Below, piece after piece: positions 1-5,850 of a stretch of DNA of 8,594 nt (position 1 is the stretch's first letter; every line of letters starts with the position of its first letter). Position numbers and translations under genes: made by a program. Under the pieces are notes generated by a model. That model ran no database searches, was not told where the DNA came from, and saw only the letters and a list, made by a program, of their open reading frames with translations. The DNA comes from Methanoregulaceae archaeon UBA288 (GTDB lineage Archaea > Halobacteriota > Methanomicrobia > Methanomicrobiales > Methanospirillaceae), in NCBI GenBank assembly GCA_002495225.1, contig DAEF01000202.1, positions 1 to 8,594 on the forward strand. Reading direction: 5' to 3'.

Positions 1-97
1 GGCTGATGTGGTAACGTGCGGCGATGGACGAGACATCCTCGCCACGATGATAGGAGGAGACGATCTCCCCGGGGTCATCGGCCGCTAACTTCTGCAT
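1..97 (-). CDS. Helix-turn-helix protein, N-terminal fragment (runs off the window)
   Basis: An ATG at 97 opens a minus-strand frame that stays open for 32 codons to the window edge. The peptide reads as a small DNA-binding N-terminus: a helix around residues 9-18 (PGEIVSSYHRG), then DVSSIAARYHIS. This matches the pattern of an HTH in which a 'G-x-x-V-x-x-I-A' helix precedes the turn. Such domains occur in transposases, resolvases and transcription regulators, and the fragment cannot separate these. The start is supported by an AT-rich TATA-like island at 123-131, about 30 bases upstream, which suits a nearly leaderless archaeal transcript. An inverted repeat abuts the start codon. The overlapping plus-strand reading frame upstream of 160 is very Arg-rich and looks like its shadow. 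Confidence 0.6.
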   Translation of the reverse strand, partial: MQKLAADDPGEIVSSYHRGEDVSSIAARYHIS

Positions 98-118
98 ACA
101 CCCGGTCTCATCGGGTGT
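98..118. repeat. Inverted repeat next to the HTH start codon, possible operator
   Basis: ACACCCG (98-104) and CGGGTGT (112-118) form a perfect 7-base inverted repeat with a 7-base spacer. It lies between the TATA-like island and the minus-strand ATG at 97, where a bound protein would block transcription start. Autoregulation by the HTH protein is an inference; a short hairpin in an mRNA leader is the alternative. Confidence 0.4.
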
Positions 119-122
119 CAAG

Positions 123-131
123 TAATTATAA
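123..131. promoter_or_regulatory. Shared TATA-like island for the divergent HTH and surface-protein genes
   Basis: TAATTATAA is an isolated run of nine A/T bases in GC-rich DNA. It reads CTTATAATTA on the minus strand, a fair archaeal TATA box. Its centre is about 33 bases from the plus ATG at 160 and 30 bases from the minus ATG at 97. Both distances fit archaeal initiation about 25 bases downstream with very short leaders. One or two pre-initiation complexes could use it. Confidence 0.5.
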
Positions 132-159
132 GATCCTACATGTTGCGAAAGACCGGAGC

Positions 160-2460
160 ATGCTACACGGAACAGAGCGGACGGTTCGCAAGCTCGCCGT
201 CGCGGCGCTGCTGCTTGCGCTCGGCGCGACTCCCGCCCTCGCCGATCCCACCGACATCGAGTGGCAGAGCCTGATCGGCGGCGACGACACGGACAGTGCA
301 CGGTCGGGTCAGCAGACGGCGGACGGGGGGTACATCCTCCTCGGGTCGTCATGGTCGAGCGAGAGCGGGGACGTCTCGGGCGAGAACCACGGCATGGCCG
401 ACTACTGGGTTGTGCGGCTCGACGGGACCGGTGCCATCGCCTGGGAACGGCTCCTCGGCGGCACCGGGGACGACCGGGGCATCTGTGTCCAGCAGACCGA
501 CGACGGGGGTTTCATCCTCCTGGGACGTTCGAACTCGAGCGCGAGCGGGGACGTGACCGGGACGAACCGCGGCGAGCGCGATCTCTGGGTCGTGAAGACC
601 AACAAGGACGGTGTGATCGAGTGGCAGCGGCTCTTCGGCGGGAGCGGCGACGATAGAGGCGTTTCTGTCCAGCAGACCGACGACGGGGGGTACGTCCTCC
701 TCGGGGACTCGACGTCGAGTTACAGCGGGGACGTCCAGGACCAGAACAACGGCTTCTCCGATTACTGGGTCGTGAAGCTGGCCGGCAACGGGGAGATCGA
801 GTGGCAGCGGCTCCTCGGGGGCGATGATACTGATGACGTCTGGAACGGTGGATACGAGGTCGCACAGAGCATTCGCCAGACGGCAGACGGTGGGTACATC
901 GTCTCCGGACAGTCCAGTTCGAGCAACAACGGCGACGTGGAAGACAAGAACAGCGGGTCGTACGACATCTGGGTCGTGAAACTGGACCCCGACGGCAAGA
1001 TCGAATGGCAGAACCTGCTCGGCGGCGTGATCGATGAATATGGAAATTCCATCCAGCAGACCGCAGACGGGAACTACGCTCTGTTGGGCCACTCCACCTC
1101 GAGCTGGAGCGGGGACGTCCTGAACAAGAACGCCGGGCTGGCCGACTTCTGGTTCATGACGCTGCACAGCACGGGGTACGTCATGAACCAGCGACTCCTC
1201 GGCGGCAACGGATACGACTGGGGTGAATCTGCCCGGCAGACGTCCGATGGGGGCTTCATCCTCGTTGGGGACAGCGAATCGAGCGCAAGCGGAGACGTGA
1301 GTGGGACGAACCACGGGGAGTATGACCTCTGGGTGGTGAAGCTGTCCGATTACGGAAATGTCGTGTGGCAGCGGATGATCGGCGGCAGCGAAGACGAATG
1401 GGCAGGGACCGTCCAGCAGACCGCTGACGGGGGTTTCGTTATCTTCGGGTATTCCCTCTCGAGCGCCAGCGGCGATCTGACGCGCACAAACCACGGCAAG
1501 GCGGACGCCTGGGTGGTGAAACTGCTCGGCGCGAAGCCCGAGGCGGGGTTCGACATGGACCCGTCCTCCGGGGAGGTGCCGCTCCGGGTCGATTTCTGGG
1601 ACGTCTCGCGCTATGCGAACTCCTGGGAGTACGACTTCGGCGACGGGACCGGGTCGGCCGCGCAGAACCCCCCCTCCCACGTCTTCTACGGCGGAGAGTA
1701 CGCGGTCGTCCAGACCGTCAAGAACGTCGCCGGCGACGACAGCGCGGTCCAGACCGTCTCGGCGTGGTCGCCGCTCCCGGGCCGTGTCGAGGCAGAGAAC
1801 TTCGACGGGGATGCGGACGGCTGGTACGACACCACGGACGGCAACAGCGGGGGGGTCTACCGGGAGACCGACGTGGACATCGAGGTCGGCGGTTCGAACT
1901 ACGATGTCGGCTGGGTCCGCGAGGGAGAGTACCTGCGGTACGCGGTCGATGTCGATGGCGATCGGGACTACACCTTCACCGTCCGGGCGTGCGCGTGGGA
2001 ACCCGCCCGGACGATCGAGATCCACGTCGACGGCCTCCTCCGGGCGACGGTCACGACGCCGCAGACGGGGAGCCCGGCGGTCTTCGCCGACGTCTCGACG
2101 GTGATCCCGCTCACCACGTCGTCATCCGAGGTGAAACTCGTCTTCCGCGGGGGCTCCCAGAACATCGACTACTTCACGGTCACCCCGCTGGGCGTCATCG
2201 TGACGCCGACCCCCACGGAGACACCGGCGCCCCCGGGGGTTGTCGCCGTGCCGCCGTCAACGCTCCTGCCGACTGACATGGACGACGACGGGCTTTGCGA
2301 GGACGTGAACGGCAACGGCCGTGCCGACTTCGCAGACGTCGTGCTCTTCTTCAACCAGATGACCTGGATCGCCGCGAATGAGCCGCTCGAGGCGTTCGAC
2401 TACAACGCGAACGGCCGCATCGACTTCGCCGACGTCGTCTGGCTCTTCAACAACCTCTAA
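160..2460 (+). CDS. Secreted surface protein: seven propeller-like repeats, PKD, CBM6 and dockerin-like domains
   Basis: The product has 766 residues. Residues 1-28 form a Sec signal peptide (basic start, VAALLLALG core, cleavage after ALA). Seven repeats of about 60 residues begin at 33, 93, 153, 213, 281, 341 and 401. Each has WQRLLGG, then QQTxDGG(Y/F)ILLG, then SGDV and WVVKL. Repeat four carries an eight-residue insertion. The number and size suggest a seven-bladed beta-propeller. A PKD domain follows (about 458-536, WEYDFGDG at 489-496), then a CBM6-like module (about 539-675, from RVEAENF to NIDYF), a Pro/Thr linker, and two dockerin-type calcium loops (715-726 and 747-758, 32 residues apart). 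I chose ATG 160 because it gives the signal peptide and sits 33 bases from a TATA island; upstream codons overlap the HTH gene. It is probably a surface adhesin or sugar-binding protein; no catalytic domain is evident. Confidence 0.88.
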   Translation: MLHGTERTVRKLAVAALLLALGATPALADPTDIEWQSLIGGDDTDSARSGQQTADGGYILLGSSWSSESGDVSGENHGMADYWVVRLDGTGAIAWERLLGGTGDDRGICVQQTDDGGFILLGRSNSSASGDVTGTNRGERDLWVVKTNKDGVIEWQRLFGGSGDDRGVSVQQTDDGGYVLLGDSTSSYSGDVQDQNNGFSDYWVVKLAGNGEIEWQRLLGGDDTDDVWNGGYEVAQSIRQTADGGYIVSGQSSSSNNGDVEDKNSGSYDIWVVKLDPDGKIEWQNLLGGVIDEYGNSIQQTADGNYALLGHSTSSWSGDVLNKNAGLADFWFMTLHSTGYVMNQRLLGGNGYDWGESARQTSDGGFILVGDSESSASGDVSGTNHGEYDLWVVKLSDYGNVVWQRMIGGSEDEWAGTVQQTADGGFVIFGYSLSSASGDLTRTNHGKADAWVVKLLGAKPEAGFDMDPSSGEVPLRVDFWDVSRYANSWEYDFGDGTGSAAQNPPSHVFYGGEYAVVQTVKNVAGDDSAVQTVSAWSPLPGRVEAENFDGDADGWYDTTDGNSGGVYRETDVDIEVGGSNYDVGWVREGEYLRYAVDVDGDRDYTFTVRACAWEPARTIEIHVDGLLRATVTTPQTGSPAVFADVSTVIPLTTSSSEVKLVFRGGSQNIDYFTVTPLGVIVTPTPTETPAPPGVVAVPPSTLLPTDMDDDGLCEDVNGNGRADFADVVLFFNQMTWIAANEPLEAFDYNANGRIDFADVVWLFNNL
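256..1530 (+). repeat. Seven tandem coding repeats of about 180 bases
   Basis: The seven protein repeats are visible in the DNA as units spaced exactly 180 bases apart, except the fourth (204 bases). Units two and three are especially alike: the stretch coding for QQTDDGG is nearly identical at about 490 and 670. This indicates tandem duplication and leaves room for change in blade number by recombination. Confidence 0.8.
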
Positions 2461-2464
2461 AGGC

Positions 2465-2489
2465 CGGTGCGGAGACGTTCCCCGCACCG
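2465..2489. terminator. Hairpin between convergent genes, possible terminator
   Basis: CGGTGCGG (2465-2472) and CCGCACCG (2482-2489) form a perfect 8-base stem with a 9-base loop. It starts 5 bases after the stop of the surface-protein gene and lies 32 bases beyond the stop of the convergent lipoprotein gene. There is no long T tract, so a role in termination or 3' end protection is inferred from position. Confidence 0.4.
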
Positions 2490-2520
2490 TTCTCGCCGGG
2501 CTCGGTCGGGGAGCCGATTC

Positions 2521-2901
2521 TCAGCGCCCGGCCGGGGGCGTTCCGTTCGGCCGGGCTCCATCCGGCGGCGCTGCGGCGGGGGGCGAGCCGTCGAAGTTCC
2601 CGCTTCCCAGCGGCACGCCGCCTGCGGGACTGCCGCCGGGTGTCAGGTTCCCCGGGAACGTTCCCGCGGGGGGAATCCCGTTCGGGCGTGTAGCGTTCAC
2701 GGGATGATCGGCGGGCATTCCCGCGCCGGAAACGGATGTTCCATCCGACGGGGTCGTCGGGGTGGCGTTGAGGCCGGCATCTGCGGCCGGACTGGTCGTA
2801 CACCCCGCCGTGCAGGCGAAACAGCCAAGCATGGCAGCGAATGCGAAGATAAGCAGGATGGCTCGAAGCCCCCGGCTACCTATTGGTGGTTCTCTCTTCA
2901 T
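2521..2901 (-). CDS. Small Pro/Gly/Ala-rich secreted lipoprotein
   Basis: The product has 126 residues and no family I recognise. The N-terminus is a lipoprotein signal: basic residues (KR, R10, R13), a hydrophobic core at 14-26, then cysteines at 27, 30 and 34. TAGC at 31-34 is the likeliest lipobox, with C27 as the alternative. The rest is low-complexity and probably disordered, rich in P, G, A, N and T. RPNG(I/T)PPAG occurs twice, at about 72-80 and 117-125. There are four N-glycosylation sequons (N45, N69, N85, N119). A GGAGG lies 13 bases before the ATG, a rather long spacing, and an AT-rich patch near 2930-2937 may be its TATA box. It is probably a membrane-anchored, glycosylated surface protein. 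The signal peptide makes a shadow frame unlikely. Confidence 0.7.
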   Translation of the reverse strand: MKREPPIGSRGLRAILLIFAFAAMLGCFACTAGCTTSPAADAGLNATPTTPSDGTSVSGAGMPADHPVNATRPNGIPPAGTFPGNLTPGGSPAGGVPLGSGNFDGSPPAAAPPDGARPNGTPPAGR

Positions 2902-3081
2902 GTGGAATGTCCTTCCTCCGGTGATCTCTGAAAAATTGCGGGAGGATTGGAGGCCCCGGGGAGCCGTCCTCCGCCCTCGGCAGTCTGCTCTCTCCTCTCC
3001 GAGTAATCGATTCAGCGTGATCGTCCATTACCGGCTCGGGAGACTCACCTCCTCTCGGACGTTCTGATCTTTCGGAGCAGC

Positions 3082-3108
3082 GGCGGATCCGAGGTGGGTG
3101 AATCCGCC
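3082..3108. repeat. Inverted repeat GGCGGAT / ATCCGCC
   Basis: GGCGGAT (3082-3088) and ATCCGCC (3102-3108) pair perfectly across a 13-base loop. The repeat would fall in the leader of a minus-strand transcript begun at the 3134-3150 TATA island, upstream of the lipoprotein gene. Its function is unknown. Confidence 0.35.
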
Positions 3109-3133
3109 CGCTCCCCCACGTTCTCTTCGACGC

Positions 3134-3150
3134 AATGTACTATATACATT
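3134..3150. promoter_or_regulatory. Palindromic TATA island
   Basis: AATGTA (3134-3139) and TACATT (3145-3150) form a perfect inverted repeat around CTATA, giving a TATA-like core on both strands (CTATATAC and GTATATAG). It sits in the only strongly AT-rich stretch (about 3134-3176) of this region. It could drive a long-leader transcript toward the lipoprotein gene on the minus strand, a plus-strand RNA, or both. A repressor overlapping TATA is a plausible reading of the palindrome. Confidence 0.5.
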
Positions 3151-3236
3151 ACTTTTTGTTATGCATCAGTTACATCATTGCCCTTGACCCGTCACTCGCT
3201 CGCCCCGTCCGGCCGTCGCCGGGGGTGCCACCCGTC

Positions 3237-3250
3237 CCGCGTGCACGCGG
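3237..3250. repeat. Perfect 14-base palindrome
   Basis: CCGCGTGCACGCGG is identical to its reverse complement. It lies about 95 bases downstream, on the plus strand, of the TATA island at 3134-3150. It could be a protein-binding site or simply a product of high GC content. Confidence 0.4.
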
Positions 3251-3452
3251 ACGACCTCGCAAGAGAGAGGCGGGAGCCCCCTCCCCCTTCCCCGCGCGGC
3301 GCCCGTCGAGGAGTGACACGAGGATCGGAATGTCTACTCGTCGCACGGCTCTTCATCGAGACCTGTGCTGGAACGACCGTCCTCCTCTCGATCGCCGCGG
3401 TATCGAATCCCCCGGCTCATCGCACCGTCGGGAACCGGGGGGCCGGCCCGGC

Positions 3453-3466
3453 GGCGCGACCGCGCC
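3453..3466. terminator. GC-rich hairpin after the nre stop
   Basis: GGCGC (3453-3457) and GCGCC (3462-3466) form a short stem with a GACC loop, about 24 bases beyond the end of the minus-strand operon. No T tract follows on the minus strand, so this is only a weak terminator candidate. Confidence 0.25.
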
Positions 3467-3489
3467 AGGCGGTTCACTCCTCGTCGTTT

Positions 3490-4650
3490 TCAGAAGAAGT
3501 CGCTGAGCGTCCGCTCGGCCCGCATCCGGGGGAGCAGCGTGGACTTCTCGCGCCACGAGGCGTCCCCGTACAGCCGGTCGAGGGCGGCGGCCCCCTCCGC
3601 GAGGGTCGCGAACCGTTCGGGCGCCCCCCGCATCGCCTGCCGCGCGGCCTCGCGCACGACCCAGGTGCCGAGCGGGGCCCAGTACTCCCCCGTCACCGAC
3701 CGGAGCACGAGCGCACGGGCCTGCCGGCGCACCCGGGCCAGGTAGTCGGTCACGGCCAGCCGGGCCGAGTAGTAGGCCCCCGCGATCGGCGAGTACCCCG
3801 ACTTCTTCTTGCCCTCGCCGTCGACCGTGACCGAGTCGTGGTCGTGGGTCCAGAGGCTGTGGGCGCGCCAGCACTCGACCATCTCGTACTGCCAGCCGCC
3901 CGGCGCGAGGAGGACGGCGATCGTGTTCCCGTAGAGCGTGGCCCCGAAGACCAGCACCTCCTCGATCGGCGGGTACCGGGCGATCTCCCGCTTCCTTGCC
4001 TTGCCGAGCGTGTCGTCAACGGCCGTGATCGCCCAGCGGGTCGGCACAACCCGGGGGGCCTTGCCGAGGGTCCCCGCCGAGAGCAGGTCCGTGAGGTGGT
4101 AGACGTCGACCTCGGCCCGGTAGAGCTCGGCGAGCCCCTCGGAGGCGGCGAGATCCGCGTCGCCCGCGACCCTCTCCACCGTTCGCGGCACCACCGGGTT
4201 GTCGAGCACGTCGAGCCGCCGGACCGGCCCGGAGCGCCCGATCGGCGTCAGCACGCCGTCGAACCGGAGGTCGGCCTCCACCGGGCGGGTGAACGCGACC
4301 TCGACGTCGATTGGGCGCGCCGAGAGCGCGACCTCGGCCATCGCGTCCTGCACGCGGGCGACCGGCGCCCGCGCGGCGATGGTCGAGGCCCGGAGGTTCA
4401 CCACGTCGTCGATGGAGAGCCCGCGGGCGAGCCACTCGGTCGGGCGGTCCGTGTCGCCCAGGAGGAGCGGCCCGCCCTGGACCCCCGGGTACCCGTGCGA
4501 GCCGACGAAGACCGAGGGGGCCGCGCCCATGTACGAGCTGACCGGCGTGGTCGAAGTCCGGGCGAGGAACCGGGCCGTGATCGGGCAGCGCGCGAGGCCG
4601 CAGAGCCCCCGGCCCTTGCACGAGGCGCAGAGCATCCCCCCGGTCGTCAC
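3490..4650 (-). CDS. nreA: Nre family protein, archaeal DNA-repair factor with zinc finger and PIP box
   Basis: The product has 386 residues from GTG 4650. Near the N-terminus are four cysteines spaced CxxC-x5-C-x4-C (C8, C11, C17, C22 in CASCKGRGLCGLARC), the zinc-binding start of Nre proteins. The body fits the Nre N- and C-terminal domains (old DUF650/DUF651), for example SSYMGAAPSVFVGSHGYPGV, TDRPTEWL, GNTIAVLLAPGGWQYEM and YYSARLAVTDYL. The protein ends in ERTLSDFF, a PCNA-interacting (PIP) box with Glu in place of the usual first Gln. Nre proteins are linked to DNA-damage tolerance in haloarchaea and bind PCNA; the biochemical activity here is inferred from family. GTG 4650 overlaps the upstream TGA as GTGA, like the nadX-nadC junction. 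ATG 4635, with GGTGA 11 bases upstream, is the alternative (381 residues). It is the last gene of the operon. Confidence 0.85.
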   Translation of the reverse strand: MTTGGMLCASCKGRGLCGLARCPITARFLARTSTTPVSSYMGAAPSVFVGSHGYPGVQGGPLLLGDTDRPTEWLARGLSIDDVVNLRASTIAARAPVARVQDAMAEVALSARPIDVEVAFTRPVEADLRFDGVLTPIGRSGPVRRLDVLDNPVVPRTVERVAGDADLAASEGLAELYRAEVDVYHLTDLLSAGTLGKAPRVVPTRWAITAVDDTLGKARKREIARYPPIEEVLVFGATLYGNTIAVLLAPGGWQYEMVECWRAHSLWTHDHDSVTVDGEGKKKSGYSPIAGAYYSARLAVTDYLARVRRQARALVLRSVTGEYWAPLGTWVVREAARQAMRGAPERFATLAEGAAALDRLYGDASWREKSTLLPRMRAERTLSDFF

Positions 4651-5633
4651 CCGACCACCCGGGCCCGTTTCCCGAGGAGGCGCCGTGCGCCCGCGACGAA
4701 CGCCTCCCACTCGACCGTCTGGCCGTCGCAGTACGCGGCGAGCTCCCGCCCGAGGTCGTCGTCGCGCCCGTCGATCGCCCGGAGGACGAGCGAGCCCGGC
4801 GCGCCTCCGCAGTCCGCCACGAGCCCGTCGCCGTCGCCGTCGGTGACCCCGAGCACGGGGAGACCCAGGTGGGCGCCGAGGTGGAGCGCCGCCGCCGTCG
4901 TGTCGTCGCCGATCGCGAGCAGGCCGCAGAGGTCGTCGGCGAGGCGGTCGTAGAGCCCGACCGCGTCGTGGTCGAGCACGAGCACGCGGCCGGTCTTCCG
5001 CCTCCGGGGCCCCGCCGCGGGGGGGGACGCGCGGAGCGGCCCGGCCGTGCACCAGGCCCCGGGGAGCGCGATCAGCCCCCGCCGCCGGAGCTTCTCGACG
5101 CCGTGCTCCTTGAGCCGGCACCCCCGCTCCGCGACGATCCCCTCGCCGTCGGAGGCGAGCACCACCTCGCCCGCGGTGGCCCGGCCGATCACGAGCCCGT
5201 CCACGAGCACGGCGTCGCCGGGCCGGCACCCCCGGATCACGCGCCGGTTCCCTGCCGGCGCCGGGAGCGAGGCTGTCCGGGCCTCGAGCCGCCACCCGAG
5301 CCGCCGTGCGACCGCCTCCCCGCCGGCCCCGTTCCAGCCGATCACGGTCTCGTCCGCGCACTCGAGCTGGACGAGCGGGCGGCAGAGCCGGGCCGCGACC
5401 CCTTCGCCGAAGACCCGCCCGGACTCCGGCGAGCGCCCCCGGTTCGCGAGCACGGCCGACGGGTCGGCCGCGAGCGCCGCGGACGGGCGCTCCCCCGTCC
5501 AGCAGGAGAGGAGCCCGTGCTCTTCGGCCGCGCACCGCCCCATCACCCCGGCGACCACGATTCTCGCCGGCCGGAGCGCCGCGACGAGGCGGGCGGCCTC
5601 GCCCGAGTCGATCACCCCGGGCCCGTGGAGCAC
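4647..5633 (-). CDS. DUF2117 family protein of unknown function
   Basis: The product has 328 residues from GTG 5633, giving MLHGPGVIDSGEAARL, the typical opening of the archaeal DUF2117 family. Other family-like stretches are VVAGVMGR (27-33), VLANRGRSPESGRVFG (61-76), PLVQLE (86-91), GDAVLVDGLVIGRATAGEVVL (139-159), AIGDDTTAAAL (240-250) and VTDGDGDG (263-270). The first residues and the GDDTT/TDGDGDG segments look like nucleotide- or metal-binding loops, but no reaction is established. The frame is open further upstream, but that part is low-complexity Ser/Ala/Pro and overlaps the zinc-ribbon gene, so I reject it. The start lies 4 bases after that gene's TAG, and the stop overlaps the nre start, so the three genes are probably translated together. 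No clear Shine-Dalgarno site is visible. Confidence 0.8.
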   Translation of the reverse strand: MLHGPGVIDSGEAARLVAALRPARIVVAGVMGRCAAEEHGLLSCWTGERPSAALAADPSAVLANRGRSPESGRVFGEGVAARLCRPLVQLECADETVIGWNGAGGEAVARRLGWRLEARTASLPAPAGNRRVIRGCRPGDAVLVDGLVIGRATAGEVVLASDGEGIVAERGCRLKEHGVEKLRRRGLIALPGAWCTAGPLRASPPAAGPRRRKTGRVLVLDHDAVGLYDRLADDLCGLLAIGDDTTAAALHLGAHLGLPVLGVTDGDGDGLVADCGGAPGSLVLRAIDGRDDDLGRELAAYCDGQTVEWEAFVAGARRLLGKRARVVG

Positions 5634-5637
5634 CAGG

Positions 5638-5826
5638 CTACAGCCGGATTCGCCAGCCGAGATCGAACCGGGCCCCGCACTCGGGGCAGCAGAGGACGAC
5701 CGGGCGGCCCCCGGCGTCGTCGAAGGGGAGGAGCGTGACGTGAAAACCCCGCCCGTACCCGCAGTCGGGGCAGACGCGGGTCTCGCCGGCGGGGTCGAGG
5801 TGGCGGATCGGTCGGACATCGTCCAT
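5638..5826 (-). CDS. Small zinc-ribbon protein
   Basis: The product has 62 residues. Two CxxC knuckles, C19-PD-C22 and C47-PE-C50, are each followed by Gly and set about 25 residues apart, as in a rubredoxin-type zinc ribbon. C46 is an extra neighbouring Cys. The surrounding sequence (GRGFHVTLLPFDD, then CGARFDLGW) is orderly and unlike the Ser/Pro-rich shadow frames. It likely binds one zinc ion. Its role, perhaps nucleic-acid or protein contact, is unknown. The gene starts 24 bases after the nadC stop and ends 4 bases before the DUF2117 start. ATG 5826 is the only good start; no Shine-Dalgarno site is obvious. Its size makes it easy to miss, but position and Cys pattern make it credible. 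Confidence 0.75.
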   Translation of the reverse strand: MDDVRPIRHLDPAGETRVCPDCGYGRGFHVTLLPFDDAGGRPVVLCCPECGARFDLGWRIRL

Positions 5827-5850
5827 GACAGTGATGGGGCCGCCCCGACT

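Larger units (their letters stand above)
2902..3489. other. Long intergenic region without a convincing gene
   Basis: About 590 bases lie between the lipoprotein start and the end of the nre gene. Reading frames here are Arg/Pro/Ser-rich, lack family motifs and do not look coded. The region holds an AT-rich palindromic TATA island at 3134-3150, an inverted repeat at 3082-3108, a perfect 14-base palindrome at 3237-3250 and a GC-rich hairpin at 3453-3466. A leader or small RNA from the TATA island is possible, but no known RNA family is recognisable. Confidence 0.6.

Noticed and set aside
16..159. Upstream extension of the surface-protein gene to an ATG at 16
   Set aside because: It is Arg-rich, antisense to a plausible HTH gene, crosses the promoter island and would bury the signal peptide 48 residues inside.
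256..1530. CRISPR-like periodic repeats
   Set aside because: The 180-base units are diverged coding repeats in one open frame, with no short identical repeats or unique spacers.
349..2025. Long minus-strand open frame antisense to the repeats
   Set aside because: It is a by-product of GC-rich third positions in the plus-strand gene; its repeats mirror those of the plus strand and it has no independent motif.
2878..3028. Minus-strand 50-codon frame overlapping the lipoprotein start
   Set aside because: Its composition is unremarkable and the nearest ribosome-binding-like sequence is 17 bases away, too far.
3385..3420. tRNA T-arm-like sequence (TATCGAATCCCC)
   Set aside because: The loop lacks the TTC core, the stem does not pair and no other tRNA arms are present.
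3135..3506. Plus-strand frame in the intergenic region, including a shorter start at 3330
   Set aside because: It begins inside the TATA island and becomes Arg/Pro-rich with no motif; the short form has only a weak ribosome site.
3094..4953. Long plus-strand open frame
   Set aside because: It is Arg/Gly/Pro/Glu-rich and antisense to the recognisable nre and DUF2117 genes.
4651..5535. N-terminal extension of nre
   Set aside because: It lies out of frame over the whole DUF2117 gene and is nearly all Arg, Gly, Ala and Pro; the zinc-finger start after 4650 is the natural N-terminus.
5634..5819. N-terminal extension of the DUF2117 protein
   Set aside because: It is low-complexity Ser/Ala/Pro and overlaps the zinc-ribbon gene; the family begins at the LHGPGVIDSG motif.
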